Part shown: positions 22,616 to 34,689 of the stretch, piece by piece
How positions within the stretch are numbered: the stretch's first letter is position 1
Layout: each line of letters begins with the position of its first letter
From: Fragilaria radians
Taxonomy: Eukaryota; Bacillariophyta; Fragilariophyceae; Fragilariales; Fragilariaceae
DNA: 64,000 nucleotides
Assembly: GCA_900642245.1 (NCBI GenBank)
Contig: CAAAJI010000002.1
Location: forward strand, 313,070-377,069
Reading direction: 5' to 3'
Notes under the pieces: model-generated
What the model was told of the DNA's origin: nothing
What the model saw: only the letters and a program-made list of their open reading frames with translations
Database searches by the model: none
Made by a program: the position numbers and the translations under genes

Positions 22616-22824
22616 TCCAATATAAGTGTATCATTATCCCGGAATACAAAAATCTTGACTCAGCTATAGTACGTACTATTTATGATGTCATAGAGCCAAC
22701 TCATTCAAAACATACTACATGTACGATGCTACAGGTAATTCATCCCTAATTTCCATCTAACCCTCCCTAACAGGAATAGCTCAGGTAATTTATGGTATTT
22801 ATTGTACTCAATTTTGCATAGCTG
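22616..22824. other. CRY-DASH upstream region
   Basis: Short spacer that probably holds the promoter of the CRY-DASH gene on the minus strand. No motif could be called with confidence. Confidence 0.4.
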
Positions 22825-24640
22825 AAAAGGACTTGGGTCTTAAGAATGTTTTGTTTATAGTTGTTGTATATCTGTTGGCTTTGTAGTATCAGTATTTCGT
22901 GAACAAGCTAATAATACACTGAACTCATTCTTTCTATTGGTGTCAACGCTAGCAATGGCAAGATTGCTTTTAACATTGTCAAAGGATGCAAGACAAAGGA
23001 TTATCCTGATGGAAACTTGACCAGTGCTTGGGAGAAACTTAAGAATAAATATAAACCAGTTTCTGCACCTTCAATGGTTAAGCTGGACAAGCAATTCAGG
23101 GAATTAACTCTCAAGAAAGGCCAAGACCCTGAAGTTTGGATTACTGAATTGGAGGATATTCGTGTTAGGCTTGATGATATGGGTTCAAGCAGTCCAGAAA
23201 ATCAATTCATGATTCATGTATTGAACAATCTAACAGCGGACTACGATCTTCAACTTGCATTATTGGAGTAGAGAATTGGAGATAAGGAAAGGCCTTTAAC
23301 AGTTGATGAGATTAGAGCAGAGTTGAGTCTGCGTTTTGAGAGATTAACTATGAAATCTGCCAGAATTGAAGATGGAGAAGTAGTAGAAGAACATGCACTT
23401 TTGGCGGTCAGTTTAAAGGTAAATGCAGAAATTGTGGACAGATTGGGCACGAGTCATTTCCGCGCAAAAATCGTTCAAACCAGAATGATGCAAATAACAG
23501 TAATACGATTGCAGAAAATTATTGCACTTACTGCCATAAGACGGGTCATATCAAGCCTAACTTTTTGAAATTAAAGAAGAAGGAAACCCGATACAACAAT
23601 AATTAACCAAGTAGCAACAAAAACGGTAATTGTGACCAAGGAAACCATGACTCACAAGATGTGGTACTTACAGCTATGGCCAAAAATGAGATGTTTACGG
23701 AGGATATTTGGATTTGTGATCGTGGAGCCTGTGGGCACTACTGCAATTCAACAAAGGGTTTGTTCAATATTGAAGAAATCAACAAGAGTATCACTGTGGG
23801 TAATGGCAAAAGTATGACGGCAACTAAGGTTGGAAGTCTGAAATGTTGTATAATTCAAGCTGATGGATCTGGGTTAGAGATCACCTAAATGAGGTTAAAT
23901 ATGCTCCGGAATTGTGGGTTAACTTGTTCAGCATTAACAAGGCATTGAAAAAGGGATACAAGCTCAGCAATAAAAGGCTATCCATTTGTCTATCAAAGGG
24001 AGCTGTTTCTGTAACATTTGACAGAGTACTAAGGACTGCAATTGGCTCTGTTTCCGGCATCAAACTGTCCATCAACAAGTCCCCTGTGACAATACAATCA
24101 GCAATTTTAGACCTGGAAAGAGCATCAACATAAATGATTTTCACAAAATGTTAGGATATTGTGGGTCTGATAGATTGCAGAAGACTGCTAAGATCCACAG
24201 TTTAATGTTAAGTGGCGAATTTGAGACGTGTGAAGAATGTGCCATCGCTAAAGCTAGGCAGAAGGACGTTAACAAAGAGTGGAAAGATGGAAGTCAAATC
24301 CCTGGAGAGCAAGCATACTTAGTCATTAGTTCAATCAAAGATATAAGTTATGGTGGATCTAAGTTTTGGGTTTTTATTGTTGATGACTACACCAACTATT
24401 GCTGGAGTATGTTTTTGAAGAACAAGAGCGAGTTAAAAGAAAAGAAGTTCACTGTATTGACGGATCTGAAGATTGCTAGTATTGACATCAAATATATCCG
24501 TTGTGACGATTCTGGTGAGAATAATGCATTCTATGATGCTTGTTGTGCAAAAGGATACAACATTAAGTTTGAGTTCTCAGGGCCAAGAACTCCTCAGCGA
24601 AACGGAAAGGTGGAACAAAACCGATAATATTGGTGCTCTA
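22825..24640 (+). mobile_element. Truncated Ty1/copia element: gag, knuckles, protease, integrase start
   Basis: Gag homology starts near LGLKNVLF (22830) and continues with ELILSIGVNASNGKIAF and AWEKLKNKYKP (23017-23271), closely similar to the gag at 15.3 kb. Two CCHC knuckles are readable across a frame change near 23420-23570. A protease-like start at 23700-23760 reads IWICDRGACGHYC, with Arg in place of Ser in the usual D-S/T-G. The integrase zinc module (CEECAIAKARQKD) is followed by the core with DDYTNYCW, CDDSGEN and PQRNGKVE (24148-24627). The catalytic D, D and E positions can be seen. The frame stops right after the E, and the rest of integrase, RT and RNase H are absent. Several frame changes show it is inactive. 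Confidence 0.85.
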
Positions 24641-24834
24641 TCTGTCGCAAAATGCCTCGACAGGCGTACGTACTTGTCATGTGGATACTCAATATCATTT
24701 TTTAGAGAATGTGGAAGATGGAATCATCAATATTGAATTTTGTGAAATCCAATGAAAATGATTCCGACATTTTTACGAGAAATGTACTTACGAACGGCAT
24801 GTGAAGAAGTTGGAGAAGAATACGGTACTTGAAC

Positions 24835-24940
24835 GTTTCGGTAAAGGAAGGGTATTGAAAAAATCCCTTACGTTCATTTCCGTTTCGGTAAAGGAAGGGT
24901 ATTGAAAAAATCCCTTACGTTCATTTCCCTTTCGGTATAT
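24835..24940. repeat. 47-bp tandem repeat, about 2.3 units
   Basis: Units 24835-24881 and 24882-24928 are essentially identical, and a third begins at 24929 (tttcggta). Each unit contains AAGGG-tattgaaaaaat-CCCTT, a small hairpin. It lies about 200 bp beyond the truncated copia integrase. It might be residual retroelement sequence or a local slippage product. Confidence 0.85.
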
Positions 24941-25601
24941 TTGTTTAGGTTATCCATTATGGATACTATATAATCGAGATTGTGTGGTCAGCGTTAGTTC
25001 TAGCCTTTTAAATTAGCAATCACAACTTTCAAGTGCAACTTTTGTTGACCTTTACTTTCCTCTGTTTGATCAGAATATAAGACTTTCTAGCAATTCTCAT
25101 CAAGATAAAATGTAATTGAAATGAAGAAAAAGAAGCTACGAGAGAAATAAGTGAGATTAAAGCGGGCATGGAAGAAGGAAACTGAAAGATTAAGGTTGAC
25201 TCAAAGTTCTGCAATTATATTTACCAATATATTTTCACTGGATGTTTTGGATTCTTCCTCTGTGGAAGTAAACTGTCCAACCAGTAATGAAATTTATATG
25301 CAAGTAGAAGTAGCTAGAAGAAACGGTAATATGAGTTGAATATAAGCACCAATGAGACATTCTGCAGATGTCAAAAGTATGCTACACCTGCAATCTATTG
25401 CAGCAGCTGTATAGATAGGTAGATCTCTTGATTAAAGTTAGAGAGTCAGCTAATATCAAAGGATGTAGAAGGATAATTCATATCATTAAACAGTTTTGTG
25501 CTTTGTTCAAATTCTTATGAGGCTTTCATATACCTTCGTTATGGGCTTAGCGGCAATTGAATAGATTTAGATTCAATGCACTATTTTGCAGCACCATGCA
25601 T
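24941..25601. other. Intergenic; 3' flank of the OSCA-like gene
   Basis: No supportable gene. Short ORFs near 25029-25339 have no family resemblance. Confidence 0.5.
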
Positions 25602-28600
25602 CTATTGAACGCTTGAAATTTCAATTTCTATAGTTTCAGGGAAAATATTCTCTGCAAGAAGCGCGGGTTGTATGTACTTGTTTTCCACAAAAGTAAAATC
25701 TACATCGTTTTGAGTAATGTATTCTTGGTCCAGTTGAATGCAATCTTTAGTCGGAAGGTGCTTGGTCACATCCGAGTGTCTTCCTCTTAAGTACAGCGCA
25801 AACGCCACAGTTATTGATAGAAGAGGTGCCATACATGGAAGGGAATAAGTTGCTTTCTTTAGTGCTAACAATCCAACCAGAGTGATTTGAGCAATAACCA
25901 TGCAAGTCATACAGATTGATATAAAATCGTACCAAAGCATTCCCCCGCTATCAGGAGTCGAAGGGAAGTTCAATATAAATTGGTATCGATAGGAAGTACT
26001 CATAATAGCGAAGCAAATGAGCATGAAATAATTGATTACCGGAGAAATAACGGCATACACATAAATCACCATGAAATATAAGACCAAATTTGCTAACTCT
26101 TGGGCATGTTCAAATTCCCGTGGATCTGAGAGAGGTCGTAGGTAAACGCCATAAGCTCTCTCCCTTTCTTTTTTCGTCAAATTTGGTCCCAGCTTACTTT
26201 TTAAGAAAGCCAAGGAAAGAGGTACAAGTCTAAGGAGCGCCAATCCTTGACCTACAAACGTTTTTACAAGCATCAATTGGACGAAATATGTTCCTCTAGT
26301 CGGTAGGGAATTAGCCAGTAAATCGATAATAGCACCAGGATCTCTCAATATCTGTGTCAATCGAGCATAAACTCCGCCCGAAATTGCCGACACGAAAAAT
26401 GTTTGAATGATCATAAACACCGAGAGTTTTAAAAAAAGTGAAGCCTCCAATGAGGATGAGGCAATGTAACCTTCAAGAGTTGCAAATTTTCGAAGCAATA
26501 TAGGAAGCTGAAGATTCAGTAGAATCAAGAGTAGAGGGGCGACTTGCGACAAAGCTTGTTCCAGCCAAGGCTGCTTTTCAATCATTACTGCCAAAAAAGG
26601 GATCGATGATTTCAAATTATCGACTTCAGAAAAGCCGGATATTAAAGACACCGGAACAGTCCAGAAAAGACAAAGAGTTGCCGAGAGGGCAAAGCTTATG
26701 GCCTTACCCATGATTTTAGACCTATGGGATTTCCCAACATTTTCCCAATATATATCATGAGGCTCTGGCGCACTTTCAACATTCATGATGTACGGCGAGC
26801 CATTGTGAATCATTTGCAATGCCGCATGAGTTGTCGACAAGTTCTTGAATACGACAAAGCCGGCATCACGCGGTTTACCGTCTTGATTCCCAATTAAAAT
26901 TTCTTTTGCACTATGGACCACATCTTGAATTGCGACACTTCCGACTGTAGCCATCTGCCTCATTCCTTTAGTGCTTTCCTTTTTCAGTTTCTGTACGCCC
27001 AACTTTGTGATGCTTCTGACGCTTTCAATATTGACCTCCTTTACTGCCTTCTCCACCTCTCGAATTATAGTATCCGTCGATGATCCCGTAATGGATTTTA
27101 CAACTTTCGCACTCAGCGCTTTTGCAGTAACACGAAAGCGCTTACTCAAATTATTGACGCTGTCAGAATCATAGTGACTTTGAAAAGACTTCAAAGATTT
27201 TTCGTAGTTATGAATGTGAAAGGGATCTAGTCTTGCATTAAAGTTTTCCTGAATGGCGTCACCCCCACTAAGAATGAATAGGTCTTTGTTGTAGTATTTT
27301 GAGTCTTCATCAGAAAGGCATTCAAAACATTCTCTGTTGGAAGCACCGGTGGTGCTCATGAATGAGCTTAGTAGAAACGATGATGAACACCTTTCTTGAT
27401 ATCGATGATGACAAGAGTCTCCATTTTCATATGATGAAACTTGCAACTTTCTAGAATCGTTACCATGAATAGATTGATCTTCCAATAACGTCTTTTCGGC
27501 TTGGATGTGTTGACGCCATTTTGAGCGGTACTGATGTATGTTGTTGCTCGAACGATAGTCCCATACACTGAGATCCTTTGTCACGATGGGCACAGAACTC
27601 GAAGTGAGGCTGTGACGGTACAGTGGTTTCGGCTTAATCATGCGACAAATTGTCGGTGAAAAAAAATCTGATTGTTCGATAAATTTTTCTGAAGTTTCTT
27701 TGGTGCCTTGTTCCAAAGAGGTAGTTGATCGAAGTCTTTTCTTTTGATACGAGGATTCGACATGGTCAAGACGGAAGGGAGAATGAGGTTCCACCATAAA
27801 GTCACGAAAATGCTGAAGTTCATGTGATGACTCACGACTAGAATACTCATCCTCATCAGAATCTGAGAGTTGGTCCTGTTCTCTATCCTCTGGCTGACCA
27901 AATATATTCAACCTTTCACGAAAAGTCCTTTTTCTTATGCCCAATTCTGGATACAAATCAATGATGCAATCTCGATGATGATTTATCCTTTGAAAAGATT
28001 GAAGGTCCGCTTCATTATGACTTTGACAAGATTGAGCGTGAGGAATGTTCATAGAAATTGATTCACCGTTAATGTTTGGCTTGGCAGTCTTTTTCATCCT
28101 TTCAATCATATCATCAATGTTTTCGATTTTTTTTCGAATCGAATTATTCAAGTGTCTTAATTCTTTTGTATAAGAGGATATGCTGTCAACTTTTCCCTTG
28201 ATATTTATATGAGTTGGTGATTGTCCGTATATCTGCCTAATCGCCATGGAATGCTCCAGTTTCGCAACGACAGTATCCCTATGGGCAACTTGCTTGCACA
28301 AGTTCGGAATATCCAAGGCAAGATGAGCCTCCAACACCATATCGTGAGGAAAGCATGAGCGAAAGTATTCCAGAAGTAATTTTGAGGAACGATATTCCTT
28401 CGGGATGCCTGAGACGTATATAGAGTAATTTCTAGGAGTACGCTTGGAAAGAAAGACGTGCCTCCACTTTGTAAACCATTCGAACTCGTGTAAAATAAGA
28501 AACATGGAGTAAAGGAACACAATATAAGCTCCGAGTACGGTACCAATGAATCGAGGACTCAGCGAAGGTAGATTCGAAGTTGTCATTTCCTCCACAGGAT

Positions 28601-28982
28601 CATCAATTCTAACTGTTTCACGCGATGTTTTCGCAGTTGCATACATGGGAAGTAACCAAATGGAGTTGAAAATTCCCACGCAAGACAGTTTGATGCCAAA
28701 TCTAAGGACACGAAGAAAACAAAGGGCATCCATTCCACATTGATCCAAAATTTCTTCTTCTGTTGGAGAATATACTTTCCATATCCAAGAAATGAAACCG
28801 AAATCTTGTTGTGCTAGTTCACATCTTATTTTCGGAGACCATTGCCGTATAGTAAACAACTTTGGATTTCGCTTTCGAAGTACAATGAAAAGTAAAAGCA
28901 TTGCAGCAAAGGACGTGCCGTAGACTCTAAATGTATCTTTAATCACTATTGAATCTGTTCCAGGTACGAATGTATCCGACAT
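25602..28982 (-). CDS. OSCA/CSC1-like membrane channel (DUF221 family), long paralogue
   Basis: This is a single-exon gene of 1126 residues. The N-terminal part has three membrane segments (about residues 20-40, 90-115, 145-165). YSPTEEEILDQCGMDALCF (71-89) is characteristic of the CSC1/OSCA N-terminus. After NYSIYVSGIPKEYRSSKLL comes the cytosolic RRM-like domain. Between about 290 and 690 there is a long Ser/Asp/Glu-rich and probably disordered insert. RRM homology resumes at NQDGKPRDAGFVVFKNLS (around 700), followed by APEPHDIYWENVG (around 744) and the seven-helix pore domain (about 770-1060). The family forms dimeric mechanosensitive or osmosensitive cation channels, and related members have scramblase activity. 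The paralogue at 36815-39451 lacks about 270 residues of the insert. The two genes point away from each other. Ion selectivity and cell location cannot be told. Confidence 0.9.
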   Translation of the reverse strand: MSDTFVPGTDSIVIKDTFRVYGTSFAAMLLLFIVLRKRNPKLFTIRQWSPKIRCELAQQDFGFISWIWKVYSPTEEEILDQCGMDALCFLRVLRFGIKLSCVGIFNSIWLLPMYATAKTSRETVRIDDPVEEMTTSNLPSLSPRFIGTVLGAYIVFLYSMFLILHEFEWFTKWRHVFLSKRTPRNYSIYVSGIPKEYRSSKLLLEYFRSCFPHDMVLEAHLALDIPNLCKQVAHRDTVVAKLEHSMAIRQIYGQSPTHINIKGKVDSISSYTKELRHLNNSIRKKIENIDDMIERMKKTAKPNINGESISMNIPHAQSCQSHNEADLQSFQRINHHRDCIIDLYPELGIRKRTFRERLNIFGQPEDREQDQLSDSDEDEYSSRESSHELQHFRDFMVEPHSPFRLDHVESSYQKKRLRSTTSLEQGTKETSEKFIEQSDFFSPTICRMIKPKPLYRHSLTSSSVPIVTKDLSVWDYRSSNNIHQYRSKWRQHIQAEKTLLEDQSIHGNDSRKLQVSSYENGDSCHHRYQERCSSSFLLSSFMSTTGASNRECFECLSDEDSKYYNKDLFILSGGDAIQENFNARLDPFHIHNYEKSLKSFQSHYDSDSVNNLSKRFRVTAKALSAKVVKSITGSSTDTIIREVEKAVKEVNIESVRSITKLGVQKLKKESTKGMRQMATVGSVAIQDVVHSAKEILIGNQDGKPRDAGFVVFKNLSTTHAALQMIHNGSPYIMNVESAPEPHDIYWENVGKSHRSKIMGKAISFALSATLCLFWTVPVSLISGFSEVDNLKSSIPFLAVMIEKQPWLEQALSQVAPLLLILLNLQLPILLRKFATLEGYIASSSLEASLFLKLSVFMIIQTFFVSAISGGVYARLTQILRDPGAIIDLLANSLPTRGTYFVQLMLVKTFVGQGLALLRLVPLSLAFLKSKLGPNLTKKERERAYGVYLRPLSDPREFEHAQELANLVLYFMVIYVYAVISPVINYFMLICFAIMSTSYRYQFILNFPSTPDSGGMLWYDFISICMTCMVIAQITLVGLLALKKATYSLPCMAPLLSITVAFALYLRGRHSDVTKHLPTKDCIQLDQEYITQNDVDFTFVENKYIQPALLAENIFPETIEIEISSVQ

Positions 28983-29719
28983 CTGGAGATTTTGATTCTA
29001 CAAATAAAAATGTCGATAGCTTCGATTGTTAATCGCTTTCGTCTTTTCTTTGCTGGGGAGTCCAGCATTGCAAACGCATCGAACAACCCAGAGAAAAAGA
29101 TTCAACGGTAATGATAACTGGTGATCAAAAATTAAATTCCTTAGAGGGCTCGGGTTATATATATAAATGGTAAGGAAAGTCTTCCAACAAAGCTAATTTG
29201 TAGTAAAGTTATACTGCCATCACCTACCAAGTTGACATTCTTATGTCACATCTGATCTAAGTATCTGACATGAAATCGAGATTGCAGTGATTTAGCTGCA
29301 CCAAATAATTCTAAAAGACAAATAAATGATAATGAAAACAAATTTCCTGGTCACTCACACAGATATCAAATTGGTAGTCAGGAAAGTAAATGAGAAATGT
29401 CTGTGTCCCTGAGTGGGAAGAGTTATTGGCGTTGATCAACAATTAGCAATGAGAGTTTGGAGAAATAAGGACTATTAGGAGAGCACAAAAGAAAAACTAA
29501 GCATGAAATGTAGTACTCAAAATTAGTAATCTCACAAATTTGATGTGAAAACGACATACTAAAACGATTAAATCAGAGAGATGTTCAAGGTGTCCTGTAC
29601 TCTTGACCTACTGTGGTTTGAGAATAGCTTTTGTATTTGATTGTTTGCTCTGAAGATATCCGAAAATAATCAACTTTGAGAGAAAATGCCCTGTTCAGAA
29701 CCCCAAAACCTTGGAATTG
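28983..29719. other. Upstream region of the long OSCA-like gene
   Basis: Probable promoter side of the minus-strand gene. No gene or repeat recognised. Confidence 0.5.
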
Positions 29720-30075
29720 TTTTCTGACAAAAGTAAGAATTTTGAGTTGTTACTGTCAATTGACGTGAGTGTTAGTAGTGGCAAAAATTGCCTTAGACAT
29801 CATGATGCGTTGCAAGGCAAAAGACAAAATAGATGGATATGCTGCTCTAGCTTGGGAGAAACGCAAGAAGCAGTATGACCCTATATCTGTCTCTTCATCA
29901 CTTAAGACAGAGAGATTGTTTCGAGAGAGAAATTTGAGCAAGAACAAAGACCCTAAAAGTTTTATCACAAATCTTAAAGATCTACGACAAAATTAGAAGT
30001 TATGGGTTAAAGTATTTCTGATGCCCAATTAATGATACAGATGCTGAACAGTTTGGCATGAGACTGCGAATAAAA
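29720..30075 (+). mobile_element. Copia gag fragment (relic)
   Basis: 29769-29996 reads AALAWEKRKKQYDPISV, then TERLFRERNLSKNKDPKSFI and NLKDLRQN. After a stop it continues as LMIQMLNSLA. It has the same gag pattern as 15305 and 22825. Both ends are missing. Confidence 0.75.
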
Positions 30076-30130
30076 AATGATCCAATATTCAGATTGAAGC
30101 TTTACCTGATTTTATTTTTAGGTCGGTATA

Positions 30131-31510
30131 TTGTCTTGTAACAGAGAATATGCTTACTTCATTAATGAAATTCAGAAGGAATTCAACATTGCTCCAAATT
30201 ACTGCATCACCCAAGAACATGTAACAGAAGCTGAACGAAAAAACGGAGTAATCAATTTAAGAATCAAAGTAATTTTTCACAGCTTTCCATTTAAAGCAAT
30301 GTCCAGTTTGATGATTAAATATTTAGCCATGGAATACACCAAGAAATTGAAGTTTCCTCGTCTAAAGGAGGAGTTTCAAAGTAATACTGCTCAAGAACAG
30401 TTTTTCCTCACAAGCAATTGGATTATCGGCAACATTGTCTAATTCCACAACTCAGTTATGTTCAAGCACACAACGAACCAAATCCAACGAACAGCCAAGA
30501 TCCTTAGACTACATAGATTTGAGACCGTTAGCATATGCACAAGGAGGACTTGGACTGTATGATAAGAAAACTGGAAGAGTAAGACAAGAGTAAGGGTGAC
30601 ACTTAATCTGATGACAGCAAATGTAATGCACAAAGTTGAACAACTAGAGGGCATGAAAGATTGACTGGGTTATAGGGGAAAAGAAGAAATAACCTGAAGA
30701 CTCAGATGAGGATGAGAGAGAGAGCAAAATTACTAAAGGAAAATGCAATCCAAGCACTAATTACAAAAACAAGTATCGTACAGGAGGCAATGAAGACATT
30801 GAAAAGGACATGAACAGAAATACTAGAGGAATATACAATCCAGGTAAATCAAAGTACTAGTACTACTACTAATCATAATAATAATGTTACAGGAGGCAAG
30901 GAAGACATTGAAAATGACAAGAACGTTAACTATGATGAAAAGAGTACTGAAGAAGAAGGACACAGGCAAAGTAGATGAGGAATTGATCAACCTAGAGTAT
31001 TAACAACAAGGACACCAAAGAAAAGAATGAAAATGATAAGAATCAGGTATGGAAACCAGCATGTGGTAACATCTACTTTGAGGAAAGGAATAAAAGAGTT
31101 TGGTGAACACGGTAAACAGTCTGTTGAAAAAGAAATCAAGCAACAACATGATAGAAATCGTCAGAAAAGAAACGACCATAAGAATCTCTATTTTTTTAAC
31201 AGACAACAAGATAGAACAATAAAAGCAAGATATTGTGCCGATGGAAGTGTACAGAGAGAATGGATGAGCAGAGAGGATGCATCAAGTTCAACCGTAAACA
31301 CTGAATCAATTATAACGAATATCTTGAGGCAATATACGTACATATCACAAAGAGCAATTTAGGGACTATTGGCATCAGCAGTGTTATTTTACAGGACATT
31401 TCTGCAAGGTTTGATTGGCTTTGAATTTGAAATCAACACTTATGACCCATGCGTCACAAATAAAATTGTGGATGGCACACATACCTGGCAAGATAACAAT
31501 ACTCAAGATT
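30131..31510 (+). mobile_element. Copia integrase tail and reverse-transcriptase fragments (relic)
   Basis: 30131-30430 reads CITQEHVTEAERKNGVIN and IKYLAMEYTKKLKFP, the region downstream of the integrase core in diatom-type copia elements. It continues through frame changes as YVQAHNEP, YIDLRPLAYAQGGLGLYDKK and VMHKVEQLEGMKD (to 30660). The RT entry follows at 31027-31362 (YGNQHVVTSTLRKG, VEKEIKQQHDRN, KARYCADGSVQREWMSRED). A piece near 31400-31480 (FEFEINTYDPCVTNKIV) belongs further into RT, so the RT core between them is deleted. Many stops are present. Confidence 0.75.
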
Positions 31511-32970
31511 AGGGTTTCAGGTTAAAACATTATTTGCACCTCACTTTTTATGTTCGAGAATTCCTGAACAATAAGGTTGGATAAATAGTTCGCTAGGATA
31601 ACATTAAATCAGTTGTCACCTGAACTTAAGAATGTGGGTTGGAAACTAGACTTAATGACACCCTCTAGAGACATAGGATCAATGGTGCTTGTGTTAAATC
31701 GGAAAAATGCGAATATCTGTTTCAAGCGCCTATTTGTAGCCCATTAGATAAAAATACAATTACTGAGCAACACATAGTTGGTCAAACTCAACTCCGCATT
31801 GATTGGAATGGCTTAATCGATTGCAAGACTTTAGATTATTTCTTTGTTCGGTGTATTTATTTCAAGTTAAGAATCAAGTTCCATGTCCATACCATTCTAT
31901 TGCTTCATCGGAGTCAACATTAATGCATTACATACGATACGTCAGATCTATCGCAACACGCAATTATCGTAAAAACCGTCAGCTTGGTCAAATCTTCGAA
32001 AATTTGTGATTGACAGTTGCTAACTACCTGTAAGTCCGTTTTACTTCTTTCTAGAAATAAGTCGTTCCAATGAAGAAAGTTCTTTTTTATAACTCATACA
32101 ATTTTCAATACCTCGATCAAATTTCCGTAATAACTATACTTGAAGATACATGCTACAATGCTGCTTCTATTGGGGTATTTGTCGCTGGAGTCATCAAGAC
32201 AAATTTCGATGTGCGATATTGAAGCGCAGCTATTGCTAGCCTGCAATCTTGAGTAACCACTTGACATATGGATTCTTTGCTTTTTAAGTTTCTTTAATAG
32301 TATTTTTCCGAATGATCATGTAGACTGCAGAGATTCAAAGTTGTCATTCTTATCCATGTAAAACGATACTTTTCGACTTGGTATAGCGATTACTCAGAAA
32401 TACTCAATGCGGAAATGTTTAAATTCTTCTCCTGCGTAGCTCCATCTTGTTGTCACAGTTACATGATAAGCGCTGGGCCATAGCTTCCCCTAGACTCGAA
32501 AATACAAGCAACTGTTATCAAAAACTCCTCCATCTAATATATTATCTATTTCCCGCTTTGGACGATAATCACATAATACGATTGATTACTTTAAAGCGAT
32601 TCTCATGCGTCTTTTTTCAACGGATATCTGTTGGATGTAGCGAGCATGGGTTTTGTAACCCAGACGATGAAGCGACTAGTTGCGTCAGCAAATTGAGTGC
32701 TTGTATAATCACTCCTTGAATTCTTGAATGAAAAGTTCAAGAATGTGATGATTCCGGTTGGGAATAATGTTGAGAGAACAATGAACGCGACGTGGAGGAT
32801 AATGCAACAAAAATGCTTACTTGACCTTTAAATCAGCTTGCTAGCTTCATTTTCTAGGTTTTCTATGGACTTCTATATCAAAGTTATAAATGTAGGGAAG
32901 TTAAATGCTCCTATTTTTGGATGCGTCATTCTCTTTTCGTTTACCTTGCAAGTTTGACTTAACCTAGATA
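31511..32970. other. Spacer up to the assembly gap; nothing recognised
   Basis: Short ORFs only, none with family resemblance. Confidence 0.5.
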
Positions 32971-33372
32971 NNNNNNNNNNNNNNNNNNNNNNNNNNNNNN
33001 NNNNNNNNNNNNNNNNNNNNNNNNNNNNNNNNNNNNNNNNNNNNNNNNNNNNNNNNNNNNNNNNNNNNNNNNNNNNNNNNNNNNNNNNNNNNNNNNNNNN
33101 NNNNNNNNNNNNNNNNNNNNNNNNNNNNNNNNNNNNNNNNNNNNNNNNNNNNNNNNNNNNNNNNNNNNNNNNNNNNNNNNNNNNNNNNNNNNNNNNNNNN
33201 NNNNNNNNNNNNNNNNNNNNNNNNNNNNNNNNNNNNNNNNNNNNNNNNNNNNNNNNNNNNNNNNNNNNNNNNNNNNNNNNNNNNNNNNNNNNNNNNNNNN
33301 NNNNNNNNNNNNNNNNNNNNNNNNNNNNNNNNNNNNNNNNNNNNNNNNNNNNNNNNNNNNNNNNNNNNNNNN
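32971..33372. other. Assembly gap (402 N)
   Basis: A run of 402 undetermined bases. Any ORF called across it is meaningless. The true length of the missing sequence is unknown. Confidence 1.
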
Positions 33373-34689
33373 CCCAAGGGGGTTTCGGACGTTTTCTTTC
33401 GTTCGGGCTTTGATTGAAAAAGTGACTGGGATAGGGACGACTCTCTATGCATATATGCAGACTGGCCGACCAATTCTTTTCGATGCATTAAGAGAGTACT
33501 GCATAATGATAATGGATGTAGGCTGAATTCGATTTGATATCCTTGAAAAAGATCCTGGTAGGCAGATCAAAATAAAAATGAGAAAGTGGAAAGGAATTCG
33601 AACTGGCAAGAAAATATACATACGATTTCGTTGTCATCGTCGGGTTCCAAAGTAATAATCGGTTGATGAAGGATGTAGAGCTCAAGACTAATCGGTTTCA
33701 TCGCTTCAATAAATGATTCAACTTTTGTCTTTCGATTGGCGCTGGGGCAAAAAGAATTTTCTCCCGAAAAAGAATTTGCTATTTTTTTTCCTTATAATAG
33801 ATACAGGTGCATAGTCTCTTTTAAGGAGCATCTACTTGAAAGAGCGAGTAATCTTAATTGTAAAATTGAATTTGCTCCGGGCAGAAGTTATACGTGGCTT
33901 TTCGTGAAGTCTCATCTGACACATCTTGTGATTGTTGCATTACACTTCCCTGATACCGTAGCATTGTAGTTAGTACTAGATTTGAGGACACTGACTTCCA
34001 CTACAACTCAATCATGTACAAAGACTATTGAGTTTTGGCATGAGTGAGCTAATTGTTGGAAGCCATGTTGCTAAGTTAGTTTGTCCGTGGTCATATAATT
34101 TGATAGGCTGATGCGATTTCAATGCATTTTTTCGTTCGCACAATTTTCTCTAATGGAGGAAATCTCAAGTAAGTTAAGACGCAAAATGTCCTATATTATA
34201 GAAAATCGCATGTTCTTACTTCAGCAAACACGAACAGCTATCAGAGCTCCGGTTCAAGGTATTTATTTCTTTTGGGTATCAAATGTGGGTATCATTTGCA
34301 TGTTTTTAAACCAAGTTCTAAATTGATCTTTGTGTATGAATTTTGGGTACTGTAGACATAAAGCACCTTTCCTAGATGTATATATTACGGTTCAAGTTTT
34401 AAAATAGCCTTAATAGCTCTTTTTTGCATGCTGCATGAAATGTGTGGGCGAATCGGTGATGATATCTCGATATAATGGTAGAGTCACGGTGATTTTGTGA
34501 CAGGAGATACGCGAGGAAAGACAGATTAAGGGTTAAATGTAAACCGGCGTGGAGCATCCATAGGATAGAAGGTTAAGGTAGACACTTACAATCCACGCAA
34601 GAAATGAGTCGGTCGATGGCCAGATCGACTGTGAAACATTTCTAGTAGTAGGATATAGTAGTGAAGATCCTAACTAGCTTAGAGAACCT
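33373..34689. other. Spacer after the gap; nothing recognised
   Basis: Short ORFs at 33736-33969 and 34111-34326 have no family features and no supporting splice structure. Confidence 0.5.

Noticed and set aside
24628..24834. Continuation of the copia element into reverse transcriptase
   Set aside because: No RT motif is readable in any plus-strand frame after the integrase glutamate.
31803..32719. Two short ORFs left of the gap (31803-32009 and 32447-32719)
   Set aside because: No domain, no splice support and unremarkable composition.
32964..33488. 174-residue ORF on the minus strand
   Set aside because: It runs through the 402-N assembly gap, and most of its residues are undetermined.
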